Assembly (NCBI RefSeq): GCF_001941445.1
Contig: NZ_CP009245.1
Span: 2,007,992-2,071,991 of the forward strand
Source: Corynebacterium aquilae DSM 44791
GTDB taxonomy: Bacteria; Actinomycetota; Actinomycetes; Mycobacteriales; Mycobacteriaceae
Reading direction: 5' to 3'
Length of the DNA: 64,000 nt
The notes beneath the pieces were generated by a model. It ran no database searches. It saw nothing but the letters and a program-made list of their open reading frames with translations, and had not been told where the DNA came from. This document shows positions 19,024 through 27,654 of the stretch, piece after piece. A program made the position numbers and the translations under genes. Within the stretch, counting starts at the first letter, position 1, and every line of letters begins with the position of its first letter.

Positions 19024-19686
19024 CTATGCGCGGGCTTGCCCGAGCGCGTTGAACAGGTTGAGGTTGTACAAGAAAGCGTCGGTTGCTTCTGCGAGCAGGC
19101 GCTCACGGTCGCTGTCCGACAGCGGCAGTGCGTCCAGCTTGGCGCGGTAGTCGTCCTTGTAGGGCTTGACCTTGGGGATCTCGGCGAAGCGGTAGAAGCT
19201 TACTGCGTCGTCGGCGACGTCGTAGTGGCGCTGCATCATCCGTCCGATGACCTGTCCGCCGGAGAGATCTCCGAGGTAGCGCACGTAGTGGTGGGCGACC
19301 AACCGGGCAGCGTCTTTGGTTTCTGCGATCTCGTTGAGTCGGGCCACGTATTCGGCGGTGGCCGGCAGCGCGGTGACGTTGTTGCGCCATTCGGTAGTGC
19401 CGTGGAGGTGATCCAGGTCGGCTTCCAGGGCGGGAACTCGTTCCAGTTTGGCGTCGACCACGTCGGCTGCAATCGGGTCGTCGGCGACGGCGCGGGCGGC
19501 GTTTTCTAGGGCGGTGTAGAACAGCCAGGATTGTTCCTGCAGGGCAATGAAGTCGGCGACACCGAGGCGTCCGCCCAAGAGCTCGTCCATGAAGGTGGAG
19601 TGCTCGGCGCGCTCGTGAGCTGCGGCGGTGGAGGTCTTCAGCTCGACGGACAGCTGGGAGGTGGTGTTCTCGAGGGCGGTTGTCAT
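19024..19686 (-). CDS. hmuO: Haem oxygenase
   Basis: HmuO opens haem to biliverdin, CO and free iron, letting the cell use host haem. At 220 residues it is close to C. diphtheriae HmuO (215). The proximal haem ligand is H24 in [13 protein letters not shown]. The distal helix carries [20 protein letters not shown] with the glycines that bend over the haem. The start ATG 19686 has a GAGGAAGAG element upstream. A DtxR-like box about 110 bp upstream fits the known iron control. No haem transporter genes are in the window. Confidence 0.97.
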   Translation of the reverse strand: MTTALENTTSQLSVELKTSTAAAHERAEHSTFMDELLGGRLGVADFIALQEQSWLFYTALENAARAVADDPIAADVVDAKLERVPALEADLDHLHGTTEWRNNVTALPATAEYVARLNEIAETKDAARLVAHHYVRYLGDLSGGQVIGRMMQRHYDVADDAVSFYRFAEIPKVKPYKDDYRAKLDALPLSDSDRERLLAEATDAFLYNLNLFNALGQARA

Positions 19687-19794
19687 CGTGGTGTTCTCTT
19701 CCTCATGACGGGCGAAACGGCTGAAAGGGTCAGGCGCGGCGCGCGTGGGGTGCCGAAAAGTTTTAGCGGCGTTATTCCTAGCTAAAACAGTAGC

Positions 19795-19813
19795 TAAGGT
19801 TAGCCTTGCATGT
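19795..19813. promoter_or_regulatory. DtxR-like iron box upstream of hmuO
   Basis: The 19-bp site TAAGGTTAGCCTTGCATGT matches the consensus TWAGGTTAGSCTAACCTWA at 14 of 19 positions, with the left half intact and the right half weak. It lies in the AT-rich part of the 362-bp gap 19687-20048, upstream of hmuO on the minus strand. Confidence 0.55.
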
Positions 19814-19989
19814 AATCAAACTTTTTGCTTATTTTTAGGGCCACCTAACCGCACCACCCCTCGCGACATTGGTAGAGATATCAATCAACAGCTATTAAAC
19901 AGACAGGCCTATTCCACCTGCTCATGACTTACTTTTGCGCCAGCTTCGGCACCAACGCCGGTGGATTCGCCGGCATCCCCCGCTAGATG

Positions 19990-20034
19990 AAAGCGCCGCC
20001 GCCCCACACCTTTAGGTGGAGACGACGGCGCCTG
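19990..20034 (-). terminator. Terminator after the helical-repeat gene
   Basis: A long GC-rich stem with a few mismatches around a TAAA loop (reading GCGCCGTCGTCTCCACC then GGTGTGGGGCGGCGGCGC on the minus strand), followed by TTTCAT. Confidence 0.65.
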
Positions 20035-20048
20035 ATGACAACGGGGCT

Positions 20049-21875
20049 TTAGGGATAATCCACCGGTGCTGGATCCGCGTGCCCCAAGGAGTAAGAGTTT
20101 GCCCGTTCGGCGAGCAGGTGCATCAGTTTGATTTCGGCCGGCACAGTCGAGTCTTTCAAAAAACCAATGCCCTGTCCGTAGCGCATGCAGGCACGCTCCC
20201 GGGAGCCGGATACCAAAAATTCCACGAAGCCAAGCTGCTGCAAGGACTTAACAACCAGGGCTCGCATCGCAATATTCGGCGATTTGCGCGCCTCAGTAAT
20301 CACGAAAGCGAAACAGTCGATCGCTTCTTTAAAGCAGCAGGCCCCAGCGAGCTCACCACCCAGGTAGAACATCCACCGGCAGGCGTCCGCGCGCGCAGCT
20401 TCCGCACCCGACGCCTGGGAGGCAACCGCGGCTTTCGCGAAGCCCCACACCAGCCGGGATTGCTCCTCAAGCTGCTCGGTCATCTCCAACGCGGGGATCG
20501 GGCCATTCATCGCCTGCTCCCCCATGGGCAGCAACTGATCGCTGCCCTTGATTTGGGTGGCCTCCCAGCAGCGCAATCGCGCGGTCCACGCGTGGGTAAT
20601 CGCGCGCCGTGCAGAGGTTGATTGGGCTAACTCATCATCGCCGGCCATGGAGGAACGGATGCGGTTAAACGCAGTGGCGGTCCCGTCGCAATCACCCATG
20701 TCGGCGGAAATGTCGGCGACCTTTGCCAACACCCACAGACACCGCAGGGTGATTGCCAAATCGTTGGAGCTGGTGTCGCTGACGGCGTGGATTAACTGAT
20801 CACGGGCCTCGGGCAGGTTCCCTACCCCAATAAGCGCGTCCGCCAAATGGTTGTGCAGCATCAGCAACGCAGCCGCGTGCGTCACGTCATCGCTGTGCGC
20901 TAGCCGGGTGGCGCTCGACAGTGCGGCTTGTGCGTACACCCGCTTGTCATCGCCTGCCGGCAGGTGGGCCAGGTAGTCGTTCATCGCGTCGGCTGCCTCG
21001 CGGAACACTGCCGGATCGGCGCTGGTGTGGAAGGTGTCCCACAGCGTCAATCGGGTTTGGCCGGCGAGTTTTGCAAAGCGCTGGCGGGCGGCCATGTCGT
21101 CGGTGGTGCGCGCCCAGTTGTCGGCAGCATCGGCGCGGTGCCGTAGTGCACGCGCCAGCATCAATTCGGTTTCCGGAACAATCGAGCCGACGTGTGCATC
21201 GATCAGACGATTGCAGGCACGAATGATTTTGAAGCATCCGTCCGGGGTTGCCGGGTCTACCAGTGCCAGCGTGAAGTCGACCGCGCGCCCTTGGGCACGC
21301 GCCAGCCACAAGCGATTCTCCTGGGAGGACTCCCCGCTGGCCAGGGCGATCAGGGCGCTGGTGTGATCGAGCGCGGTGCGCACATCCCCCACCGCGGCAC
21401 AATCCTCGGCGAGCGCCAATTTAGCCTCATAGGCCACCGCCCGTGCCCGGTCGCCCGGGCTGGTGGAGGCGTGCTGCCACATCGCTGCCAGCTCGGCGTG
21501 CGCATCGTCGAGCTGCCCCACCTGCGCTAAAAGTTCCGCCCGCAGCAGCATCAGGTATGTCACCCGGGCATACAGATCCGGGTATTCCGACAGGGGTACG
21601 GATTCGAAGCGGGTGAGCAGTTCCTCGCTGCGGTGCAACACCTGGCGGCGCATCGCATCTGTTGTCGCCAGCGCATCGAGGGCTTTGAGCTCCTGCAGAG
21701 CCGTCCAGGCGAGCAGCTCTAGGGCTTCCGGGTCTTTGGTGTGCTGATAGGCTTCCGCGACCGCGTTGCAGGTATCGACGATGTCGTTATAGCTTCCGCG
21801 AACCCTATAAACGAGGATTTTTTGGCACACGTCGCTAAAGCGTGCCGGATAACTATCCATTGCTAAAGCGTTCAC
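20049..21875 (-). CDS. Large all-helical (TPR-like) protein of unknown function
   Basis: About 600 residues of amphipathic helices from end to end, with repeated pairs such as ALELLAWTALQELKAL, RAELLAQVGQLDDAHAEL and LADALIGVGNLPEARDQL, typical of tetratricopeptide-like solenoids. There is no signal peptide, membrane helix or enzymatic motif. Such proteins usually act as interaction scaffolds. The start could be GTG 21875 or ATG 21860 (MDSYPARFSDV); neither has a strong ribosome site. It stands alone between hmuO and glnE. Confidence 0.78.
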   Translation of the reverse strand: MNALAMDSYPARFSDVCQKILVYRVRGSYNDIVDTCNAVAEAYQHTKDPEALELLAWTALQELKALDALATTDAMRRQVLHRSEELLTRFESVPLSEYPDLYARVTYLMLLRAELLAQVGQLDDAHAELAAMWQHASTSPGDRARAVAYEAKLALAEDCAAVGDVRTALDHTSALIALASGESSQENRLWLARAQGRAVDFTLALVDPATPDGCFKIIRACNRLIDAHVGSIVPETELMLARALRHRADAADNWARTTDDMAARQRFAKLAGQTRLTLWDTFHTSADPAVFREAADAMNDYLAHLPAGDDKRVYAQAALSSATRLAHSDDVTHAAALLMLHNHLADALIGVGNLPEARDQLIHAVSDTSSNDLAITLRCLWVLAKVADISADMGDCDGTATAFNRIRSSMAGDDELAQSTSARRAITHAWTARLRCWEATQIKGSDQLLPMGEQAMNGPIPALEMTEQLEEQSRLVWGFAKAAVASQASGAEAARADACRWMFYLGGELAGACCFKEAIDCFAFVITEARKSPNIAMRALVVKSLQQLGFVEFLVSGSRERACMRYGQGIGFLKDSTVPAEIKLMHLLAERANSYSLGHADPAPVDYP

Positions 21876-22090
21876 GGTTGGCGGTCTTTCATCGCATGCG
21901 CGCCGCCATGGAAAGCGACACGTGGGGTTGTCGATACGGTGTGTGGTCCAGTGTTAAAGATAATGCACTGCGGACGTTTTTCAGCACTGCATTGGCTAAT
22001 AGTGCTTGTGCTGTGTTTATTTCACCACATTTCGCGCCCGCGGGGGTGACTAGCGGGGGTTATTTGTGTACCCGGGCACTCACCGACCGC

Positions 22091-22137
22091 GGGGCCACTA
22101 CCCCGGCGCGCGGCCACGAATCCGGGGTAGTTGCCCC
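22091..22137. other. Stem-loop in the gap downstream of glnE
   Basis: A 16-bp stem with one mismatch (22091-22106 with 22122-22137), directly after the glnE stop on the minus strand. No T run follows, so it may mark the 3' end of the transcript without being an intrinsic terminator. The remaining part of the 269-bp gap shows nothing else. Confidence 0.5.
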
Positions 22138-22144
22138 CTAGGTG

Positions 22145-25100
22145 TTAGGGCTCGAACGTGGTTTCTCCCCAAAACACCTCGTCGACGACGCGGCGTGCCC
22201 GCCGGGTGACTTTGAGGTAGTTTTCGAGGAATTCTTGGTAGTGGTGTTTGTCCCAGCCGGCGGCGACGGCGACTTGCACGAGTTGTGGCCCTGGTTGGGG
22301 TAGTTGGTCGGTGCGTTTGCCGCGTACGAGGACGAGTGCGTTGCGGGCGTGGGTGGCGGTTAGCCATGCTGTGCGGAGGGTCGCGACGTCTTTTTCTGGG
22401 ATGAGTTGTGTGTTTTCGATGATGTCGAGGGCGGTCAGTGTCGAGGGGGTGTGCAGCTCACTGATGGTGTGGGCGTGTTCCATGGTGAGTAGTTGCACGG
22501 TCCATTCGATGTCGGTGAGTGCGCCGCGGCCGAGTTTGGTGTGGGTGTTTTTGTCCGCGCCGCGGGGGAGGCGTTCGTTGTCGACGCGGGCCTTCATCCT
22601 TCGGACTTCGCGGACGGTGGCGTCGTCGATGCCTTCTGGCGGGTAGCGCAGGGGGTTGATGGCGTCGATGAAGGCTTGTCCGACGTCGGCGTCGCCGGCG
22701 ACGGGGGCGGCGCGGAGCAGTGCTTGGATTTCCCAGGTTTCGCCCCAGCGTTCGTAGTAGCTGCGGTAGGAGGATACGGTTCTGACGACGGCGCCGCTGC
22801 GGCCTTCTGGGCGGAGCCCGAGGTCGACATCGAGTGGGGGGTCGATGCTGGGTTTGGCGAGGCGGCGGCGCATGCGGTCGCAGATGCCGATGGCCCAGGC
22901 CACGGCTTCGGAGTCTTCTACCCCGTCGGCGGGTTCGCAGACGAACATGACGTCGGCATCGGAGCCGTAGCCTAGTTCCCATCCACCGAGTCGCCCCATG
23001 CCGATGACGGCGATGCGGGCGGGTGCCACGACTTGTGGGTCTTTGGTGGGGGTGGGTTGTTCGTCGTTGTCTGTGTGGGCGGCGTCGGCGACTGCTTCGG
23101 GGTCGATGTCGTCATCGGTTTCTTGGCTGTTGACGATGGCGGCGACGGCTGCTTGGGCGGCGGCGTCGGTGGCTGCCCGGTCGGCGGGTTGTTGGGGGTT
23201 GTCTGCGTCGGTGTGTGCTGGTGGTGTGTCGGTGGCGGGTTGTTCGGCGCGGGAGGCGTGTTCGGCTGCCAGGGCGTCGACGGCGGCGCGGATTTCGGCG
23301 TTGAGTGCCGCATCCAAAACTGAACACCACACCAGTGACAGGGAGTGGCAGACGTCTTCGACGCTCATCATGCCCAGAAGGTCGGCTGCCGCAACCCGCG
23401 CCAATTCGGCCCGGCGGAGAGAGCGCGCGACGGTGATGGCTTTATCGGGGTCTGCGTAGCGGTTGGCTGCTGCGACAAGGGAGCGGTTAACCGTTTGGGG
23501 GTCGGCGTTAAGCAGCTTTGGGCCGTGGGCGCCGTCGCCGAAGAGTTTGACGACATCGGGGGTGTGCAGGATCAGGTCTGATACATAGGGCGAGGTGCCC
23601 AGGATTTTCATCAGGCGCTGCCCCACGACTCCTTCGTCGCGCAAGGTGCGCAGGAACCACGTTTTGTCCTCGCAGGCTTCGGACAGGCGGCGGTAGTTCA
23701 GCAGGCCCGCATCTGGGTCGGCGGTGCTGGAGAGCCATTCCATCAGGGTGGGCAGCAGCATCGCTTGGATTTTGGCTTTGCGGCTGGAGCCTGCCGCCAA
23801 TGCGGTGAGGTGTTCGTAGGCGCGATCTGGGAATTGGTAGCCCAATGCCGCCAATTGTCGGCGGGCGGATTCTGCCGACAGACGCAGGGTGGCCGTCGGC
23901 AGGGCCACCACGGAGTTCAGCAGCGGGCGGAAGAACAGTTTGCGGTGCAGGCCGGCGATTTTGAGGCCGATGCGTTTGTATTCGGCCTGGAGGGCCTCCG
24001 CGGAGGTCATGTTTTCTTGTGAGCGCAGCCCGCAAGAGCGCGCTAAGACCCGCAACGCTTTGGTGTCTTCGGGTGCTGGCATGGTGTGGGTGCGTTTCAT
24101 GCGGTGCAACTGGAGGCGGTGTTCCAGCAAGCGGAGGAACTCGTAGGCACCAATGAGGGCGGAGCCGTCCTCGCGGCCTACATAACCGCCCTCAATCAGC
24201 GCCCCCAGCGCGGACACGGTGTCTTTGACACGCAAAGATTCGTCGCTGCGCCCGTGCACCATTTGCAGCATCTGCACGGCAAATTCGACGTCGCGCAGAC
24301 CACCGCGCCCAAGTTTTAGTTCGCGGTCTTTGAGGTGGGCGGGAACATTGTCGATGACCCGGGTGCGCATTTTTTGCACATCCTCCACGAAGCTTTCCCG
24401 CTGGCTGGCCTCCCACACCAGGGGCGCCAAGGCCGCCACGTAGGCATCACCCAGGGCGCGGTTGCCAGTCATGGGGCGGGCTTTGAGTTGGGCCTGAAAC
24501 TCCCAGGTGTGGGCCCAGCGGGTGTAGTACGCCACGTGGCTGCTCAAAGTGCGCACCAGTGCCCCACGTTTGCCTTCCGGGCGCAGCGCCGCATCCACTT
24601 CGAAAAAGCAACTGGTGCCAATGCGGATAAACTCCCCTGCCAGGCGGGTCACCTTCGCGGTGGCGGGTTCGGCCGCGAAAATCACGTCCACATCGGAAAT
24701 GTAGTTCAGCTCCTGGGCACCGCATTTACCCATGGCGATCACCGCCAGCTTGGAATCAACCGGATCATCGCCGTAGACGTTGCGCACCGCCACCGCCAAC
24801 GCGGCAGTCAACCCGGCGTCAGCCAGGGAGGTCACATCCGCCGCAACGGTGGTAAAGGGGATCTTCTCCCCCGCTGGGCGGCGGGGCGAATCGAGATACG
24901 TGCCGGCCAGGTCGGCGGCCGCCAACTGCATCAAAATACTGCGGTAGCAGGTCTTGAGGATTTTTTCGGCGTCCCGGCCACCAATGCCAGCAACATAGGT
25001 GCCCGACGTGGACAGGTACTCGTTGGCCCCGTCCTCACCACTCTCCCACTCCCGAGAAACCTCCACCGCACCGTCTAAATCCTCAGACTGCGCCGGCTCA

Positions 25101-25525
25101 ACTGTTGCGGCAGTCGCATTAACCGCAGACAGCATCCGCTGCATCATATCCGCAAACGTTGGGGTGGGCTCCGCGAGGCTGGGCCACAGGCCAGGGTTAG
25201 CGATGAGATGATCCCCCAGGGCGCTACTGCCACCAAGCAGCGCCATCAGACGAACCCGCAGCACCGGGTCTTGTTGCATCTGCGCGGTCAACACCTCGCC
25301 CCGCAGGCTGGGATCCTCCAGCTCATCAAGCGCGGCATACAGCCGGATGAGGTTGTTGAGCGCCATATCCGGATCCCCAGTGCCACTGATCGCCCACAAC
25401 AGGTCGACGTGCTGCTCATTGAGCCAGCCCAGCTCTTTAAGGTCTTTAGCTGCGTTCGGGCTGGTTAGGCTCAACGCGCCGGGGGTGGGCACGCGGTTTC
25501 GGGTGGATCGGGGGCCGGTCAACAT
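22145..25525 (-). CDS. glnE: Bifunctional glutamine synthetase adenylyltransferase/deadenylylase
   Basis: GlnE adds and removes AMP on GlnA1 according to nitrogen status. Two nucleotidyltransferase domains are visible: KLAVIAMGKCGAQELNYISD with DVDVIF in the N-terminal deadenylylase half, and RIAVIGMGRLGGWELGYGSD with ADVMF in the C-terminal adenylylase half. At 1126 residues it is longer than relatives I recall (about 1000-1045); the excess is a low-complexity Ala/Asp/Thr/Gln insert at about 752-830, just before the second catalytic core. It is followed on the same strand by nothing and preceded by glnA2, so the nitrogen genes form a minus-strand pair. Confidence 0.95.
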   Translation of the reverse strand: MLTGPRSTRNRVPTPGALSLTSPNAAKDLKELGWLNEQHVDLLWAISGTGDPDMALNNLIRLYAALDELEDPSLRGEVLTAQMQQDPVLRVRLMALLGGSSALGDHLIANPGLWPSLAEPTPTFADMMQRMLSAVNATAATVEPAQSEDLDGAVEVSREWESGEDGANEYLSTSGTYVAGIGGRDAEKILKTCYRSILMQLAAADLAGTYLDSPRRPAGEKIPFTTVAADVTSLADAGLTAALAVAVRNVYGDDPVDSKLAVIAMGKCGAQELNYISDVDVIFAAEPATAKVTRLAGEFIRIGTSCFFEVDAALRPEGKRGALVRTLSSHVAYYTRWAHTWEFQAQLKARPMTGNRALGDAYVAALAPLVWEASQRESFVEDVQKMRTRVIDNVPAHLKDRELKLGRGGLRDVEFAVQMLQMVHGRSDESLRVKDTVSALGALIEGGYVGREDGSALIGAYEFLRLLEHRLQLHRMKRTHTMPAPEDTKALRVLARSCGLRSQENMTSAEALQAEYKRIGLKIAGLHRKLFFRPLLNSVVALPTATLRLSAESARRQLAALGYQFPDRAYEHLTALAAGSSRKAKIQAMLLPTLMEWLSSTADPDAGLLNYRRLSEACEDKTWFLRTLRDEGVVGQRLMKILGTSPYVSDLILHTPDVVKLFGDGAHGPKLLNADPQTVNRSLVAAANRYADPDKAITVARSLRRAELARVAAADLLGMMSVEDVCHSLSLVWCSVLDAALNAEIRAAVDALAAEHASRAEQPATDTPPAHTDADNPQQPADRAATDAAAQAAVAAIVNSQETDDDIDPEAVADAAHTDNDEQPTPTKDPQVVAPARIAVIGMGRLGGWELGYGSDADVMFVCEPADGVEDSEAVAWAIGICDRMRRRLAKPSIDPPLDVDLGLRPEGRSGAVVRTVSSYRSYYERWGETWEIQALLRAAPVAGDADVGQAFIDAINPLRYPPEGIDDATVREVRRMKARVDNERLPRGADKNTHTKLGRGALTDIEWTVQLLTMEHAHTISELHTPSTLTALDIIENTQLIPEKDVATLRTAWLTATHARNALVLVRGKRTDQLPQPGPQLVQVAVAAGWDKHHYQEFLENYLKVTRRARRVVDEVFWGETTFEP

Positions 25526-25600
25526 GGATAAATCGCCTCGCTGCGGGGTTGGTCGGTCGAATAGTCGTTGCGGTGCAAAAATGCTGCGCTAACGATCGGG

Positions 25601-26941
25601 TCAGTAATCCAGGTTGCTGCGCAACTCCCATTGGGTGATCTGGGACTGGTATTCCTGCCATTCGCGCCACTTGTTGCGGAGGAAGAACTCAAAGACGTGC
25701 TCTCCCAGGGTGTCCGCGACTAGTTCGCTGCGTTCCATCAAGCGCAGCGCCTGATCCAGGGAGCTCGGCAGGTCCTCGTACCCCAGGGCGCGGCGCTCCC
25801 GGCGGGTCAGGGAGGAAATGTCGTCTTCGGCAGGGGCTTGCAGCTCGTAGCCTTCCTTGATGCCTTTGAGTCCGGCCGCCAGCAGCACGGAGTAAGCCAG
25901 GTAGGGGTTGCAGGCCGAATCGAGGGAGCGGACTTCGATGCGGCGGGAGGACACCTTGCCGGGGCGGTAGGTGGGCACGCGCACCATGGCGGAGCGGTTG
26001 GACACTCCCCAGGTGGCCGCGGTGGGGGCCTCGTTGCCGAACATCAAGCGCTTGTAGGAGTTTGCCCACTGGTTGGTGACGGCGGAAATTTCCGGGGCGT
26101 GGGTGAGGATGCCGGCGATGAACTGCCGTGCGGTCTGCGAGAGGTTGTATTCGTCATCCGGGTCGTGGAAAGCATTGATGTCGCCTTCGAATAGCGACAT
26201 GTGGGTGTGCATCGCGGAGCCGGCGTGGTCGGTGAACGGTTTCGGCATGAAGGTGGCATACACGCCGTTTTTCATCGCCACTTCTTTGACCAGGTAGCGA
26301 AACGTCATGATGTGATCACTCATGGTGAGCACGTCGGCGTAACGCAGGTCGATTTCCTGCTGGCCGGGCGCAGTCTCATGGTGGGAGAACTCCACCGAGA
26401 TGCCCATGTTTTCTAGTGCGGCGATCGCGTCGCGGCGGAACATGGGGGCGTCATCGTGAACGGCCTGATCAAAGTAACCACCGTTGTCGGTGGGAACCGG
26501 GGGCCTGCCGTCGGTGTCCAAGGACTTCACGAGGAAGAATTCGATTTCGGGGTGGATGTAGCAGGTGAAGCCCTCGTCGGCGGCGGCGTGAACCTGGCGG
26601 CGCAGCACCTGGCGCGGATCAGCCCAGGAGGGCTGGCCGTCGGGCATGGTGATGTCGCAGTACATGCGAGCGGAGTTCATGCCGGAATCGTCGACGCCCA
26701 GTGGCATTAACTGGAAGGTGGAGGGGTCGGGCTTAGCGATGGTGTCTGATTCACTCACGCGGGAAAAGCCCTCGATGGCGGATCCGTCGAAGCCGATACC
26801 TTCTTCGAAGGCGTTTTCCAGTTCTGCGGGGGCGACGGCAACCGATTTGAGGTAGCCGAGGATGTCCGTGAACCAAAGGCGCACGAATCGGATGTCGCGT
26901 TCTTCTACTGTGCGGAGCACGAACTCCTGTTGGCTGTTCAT
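25601..26941 (-). CDS. glnA2: Glutamine synthetase, GlnA2 type
   Basis: A GSI-family protein of 446 residues from ATG 26941 (MNSQQEFVLRTVEERDIRF). The frame continues another 166 codons upstream, but the start and length agree exactly with the GlnA2 proteins I recall from C. glutamicum and M. tuberculosis. FDGSAIEGFSR, the KPFTDHAGSAMHTHMS loop and NRSAMVRVP are present. The DLYxLPPEE adenylylation motif of GlnA1 is absent (DISSLTRRERRALG instead), so GlnE should not regulate it. Whether it makes glutamine efficiently is uncertain. It is 75 bp upstream of glnE on the same strand. Confidence 0.95.
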   Translation of the reverse strand: MNSQQEFVLRTVEERDIRFVRLWFTDILGYLKSVAVAPAELENAFEEGIGFDGSAIEGFSRVSESDTIAKPDPSTFQLMPLGVDDSGMNSARMYCDITMPDGQPSWADPRQVLRRQVHAAADEGFTCYIHPEIEFFLVKSLDTDGRPPVPTDNGGYFDQAVHDDAPMFRRDAIAALENMGISVEFSHHETAPGQQEIDLRYADVLTMSDHIMTFRYLVKEVAMKNGVYATFMPKPFTDHAGSAMHTHMSLFEGDINAFHDPDDEYNLSQTARQFIAGILTHAPEISAVTNQWANSYKRLMFGNEAPTAATWGVSNRSAMVRVPTYRPGKVSSRRIEVRSLDSACNPYLAYSVLLAAGLKGIKEGYELQAPAEDDISSLTRRERRALGYEDLPSSLDQALRLMERSELVADTLGEHVFEFFLRNKWREWQEYQSQITQWELRSNLDY

Positions 26942-27155
26942 GTTGTTCAAGGGTAGTTGCATTGCGGGGGCTTGTGGCTGTCCGCTGGGTGTGGGGGTGT
27001 CGCGGGGGTGGGTGCGGTTTGCGGGGTGTTTTTTAGGCTTCGTGGTGTCATGTTGGCGCGATTGCGTGGGAGGTTTTGTGGCGGGTTGTTTTGCACCTGG
27101 TGATTGTTGTGGTGTGGGCGCGGGTGGGGTGCGGGCGGCCCGGTTGAGTGGGGCA

Positions 27156-27572
27156 ATGCGGTGGCGGGCGCGGCGGCAGCTTGAAGGGGTGGGTGATGTC
27201 ACGGTGGTGGCCCGGGTGATGTGGCAGCTTGCTGGTTTGCCGAGGGCGGGCGCAATGCCGGACGACGGGCACGTGGTGTGTGGTGTGGTTCCGGTGTTTT
27301 CGGCACCGCGGTGGTGGGTGCGTCGATGTGCGCGGGTGGTGGCCTCATGGTGTGGGGTGCAGGTAGTGGAGAGTTGTGGCGGGCAGTGTTTTGTGGGGCC
27401 GGGGTCAAGGGTGGCGCAGGCTGTGCGTTTGGTGGGCACCGCGCAGCATGTGCGGGCGTTGTGGGTGGAGTTGGAGGCAGTGGCGGGACGTCGCGTCGAT
27501 GGGGAGCGGGATTCTCAGCTGTTGGGGGCTGTGGAGGATGGATTGTTGGATTGTTGGCCTGGTGGGCGTTAG
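27156..27572 (+). CDS. Possible small hypothetical protein
   Basis: A doubtful 138-residue ORF between glnA2 and the CYTH-CHAD gene. The second half (VGTAQHVRALWVELEAVAGR, then DGERDSQLLGAVEDGLLD) looks like a real helical protein. The first half is rich in Trp, Arg, Cys and Gly, and codon use on this G/T-rich strand can produce long open frames by chance. The start is uncertain (ATG 27156 or earlier). I recall a small gene at the same position in C. glutamicum, which is weak support. Confidence 0.35.
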   Translation: MRWRARRQLEGVGDVTVVARVMWQLAGLPRAGAMPDDGHVVCGVVPVFSAPRWWVRRCARVVASWCGVQVVESCGGQCFVGPGSRVAQAVRLVGTAQHVRALWVELEAVAGRRVDGERDSQLLGAVEDGLLDCWPGGR

Positions 27573-27640
27573 GTGTACCTGATGGGGGTGTTGGTGCTGG
27601 GCAGGTGGGTGTTTTTGGCGCGGGCTGCGGTTTTACTCAT

Positions 27641-27646
27641 TAGAAT
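27641..27646 (+). promoter_or_regulatory. -10 element of the CYTH-CHAD gene (leaderless)
   Basis: TAGAAT lies 8 nt before ATG 27655, which places the transcript start at or next to the start codon and excludes a start at TTG 27646. Confidence 0.65.
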
Positions 27647-27654
27647 TGGCGCCC

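Noticed and set aside
26942-27439. A 166-codon N-terminal extension of glnA2
   Set aside because: It is rich in Pro, Thr, His and Arg typical of shadow frames, and the GlnA2 family starts at MNSQQEF with exactly 446 residues.
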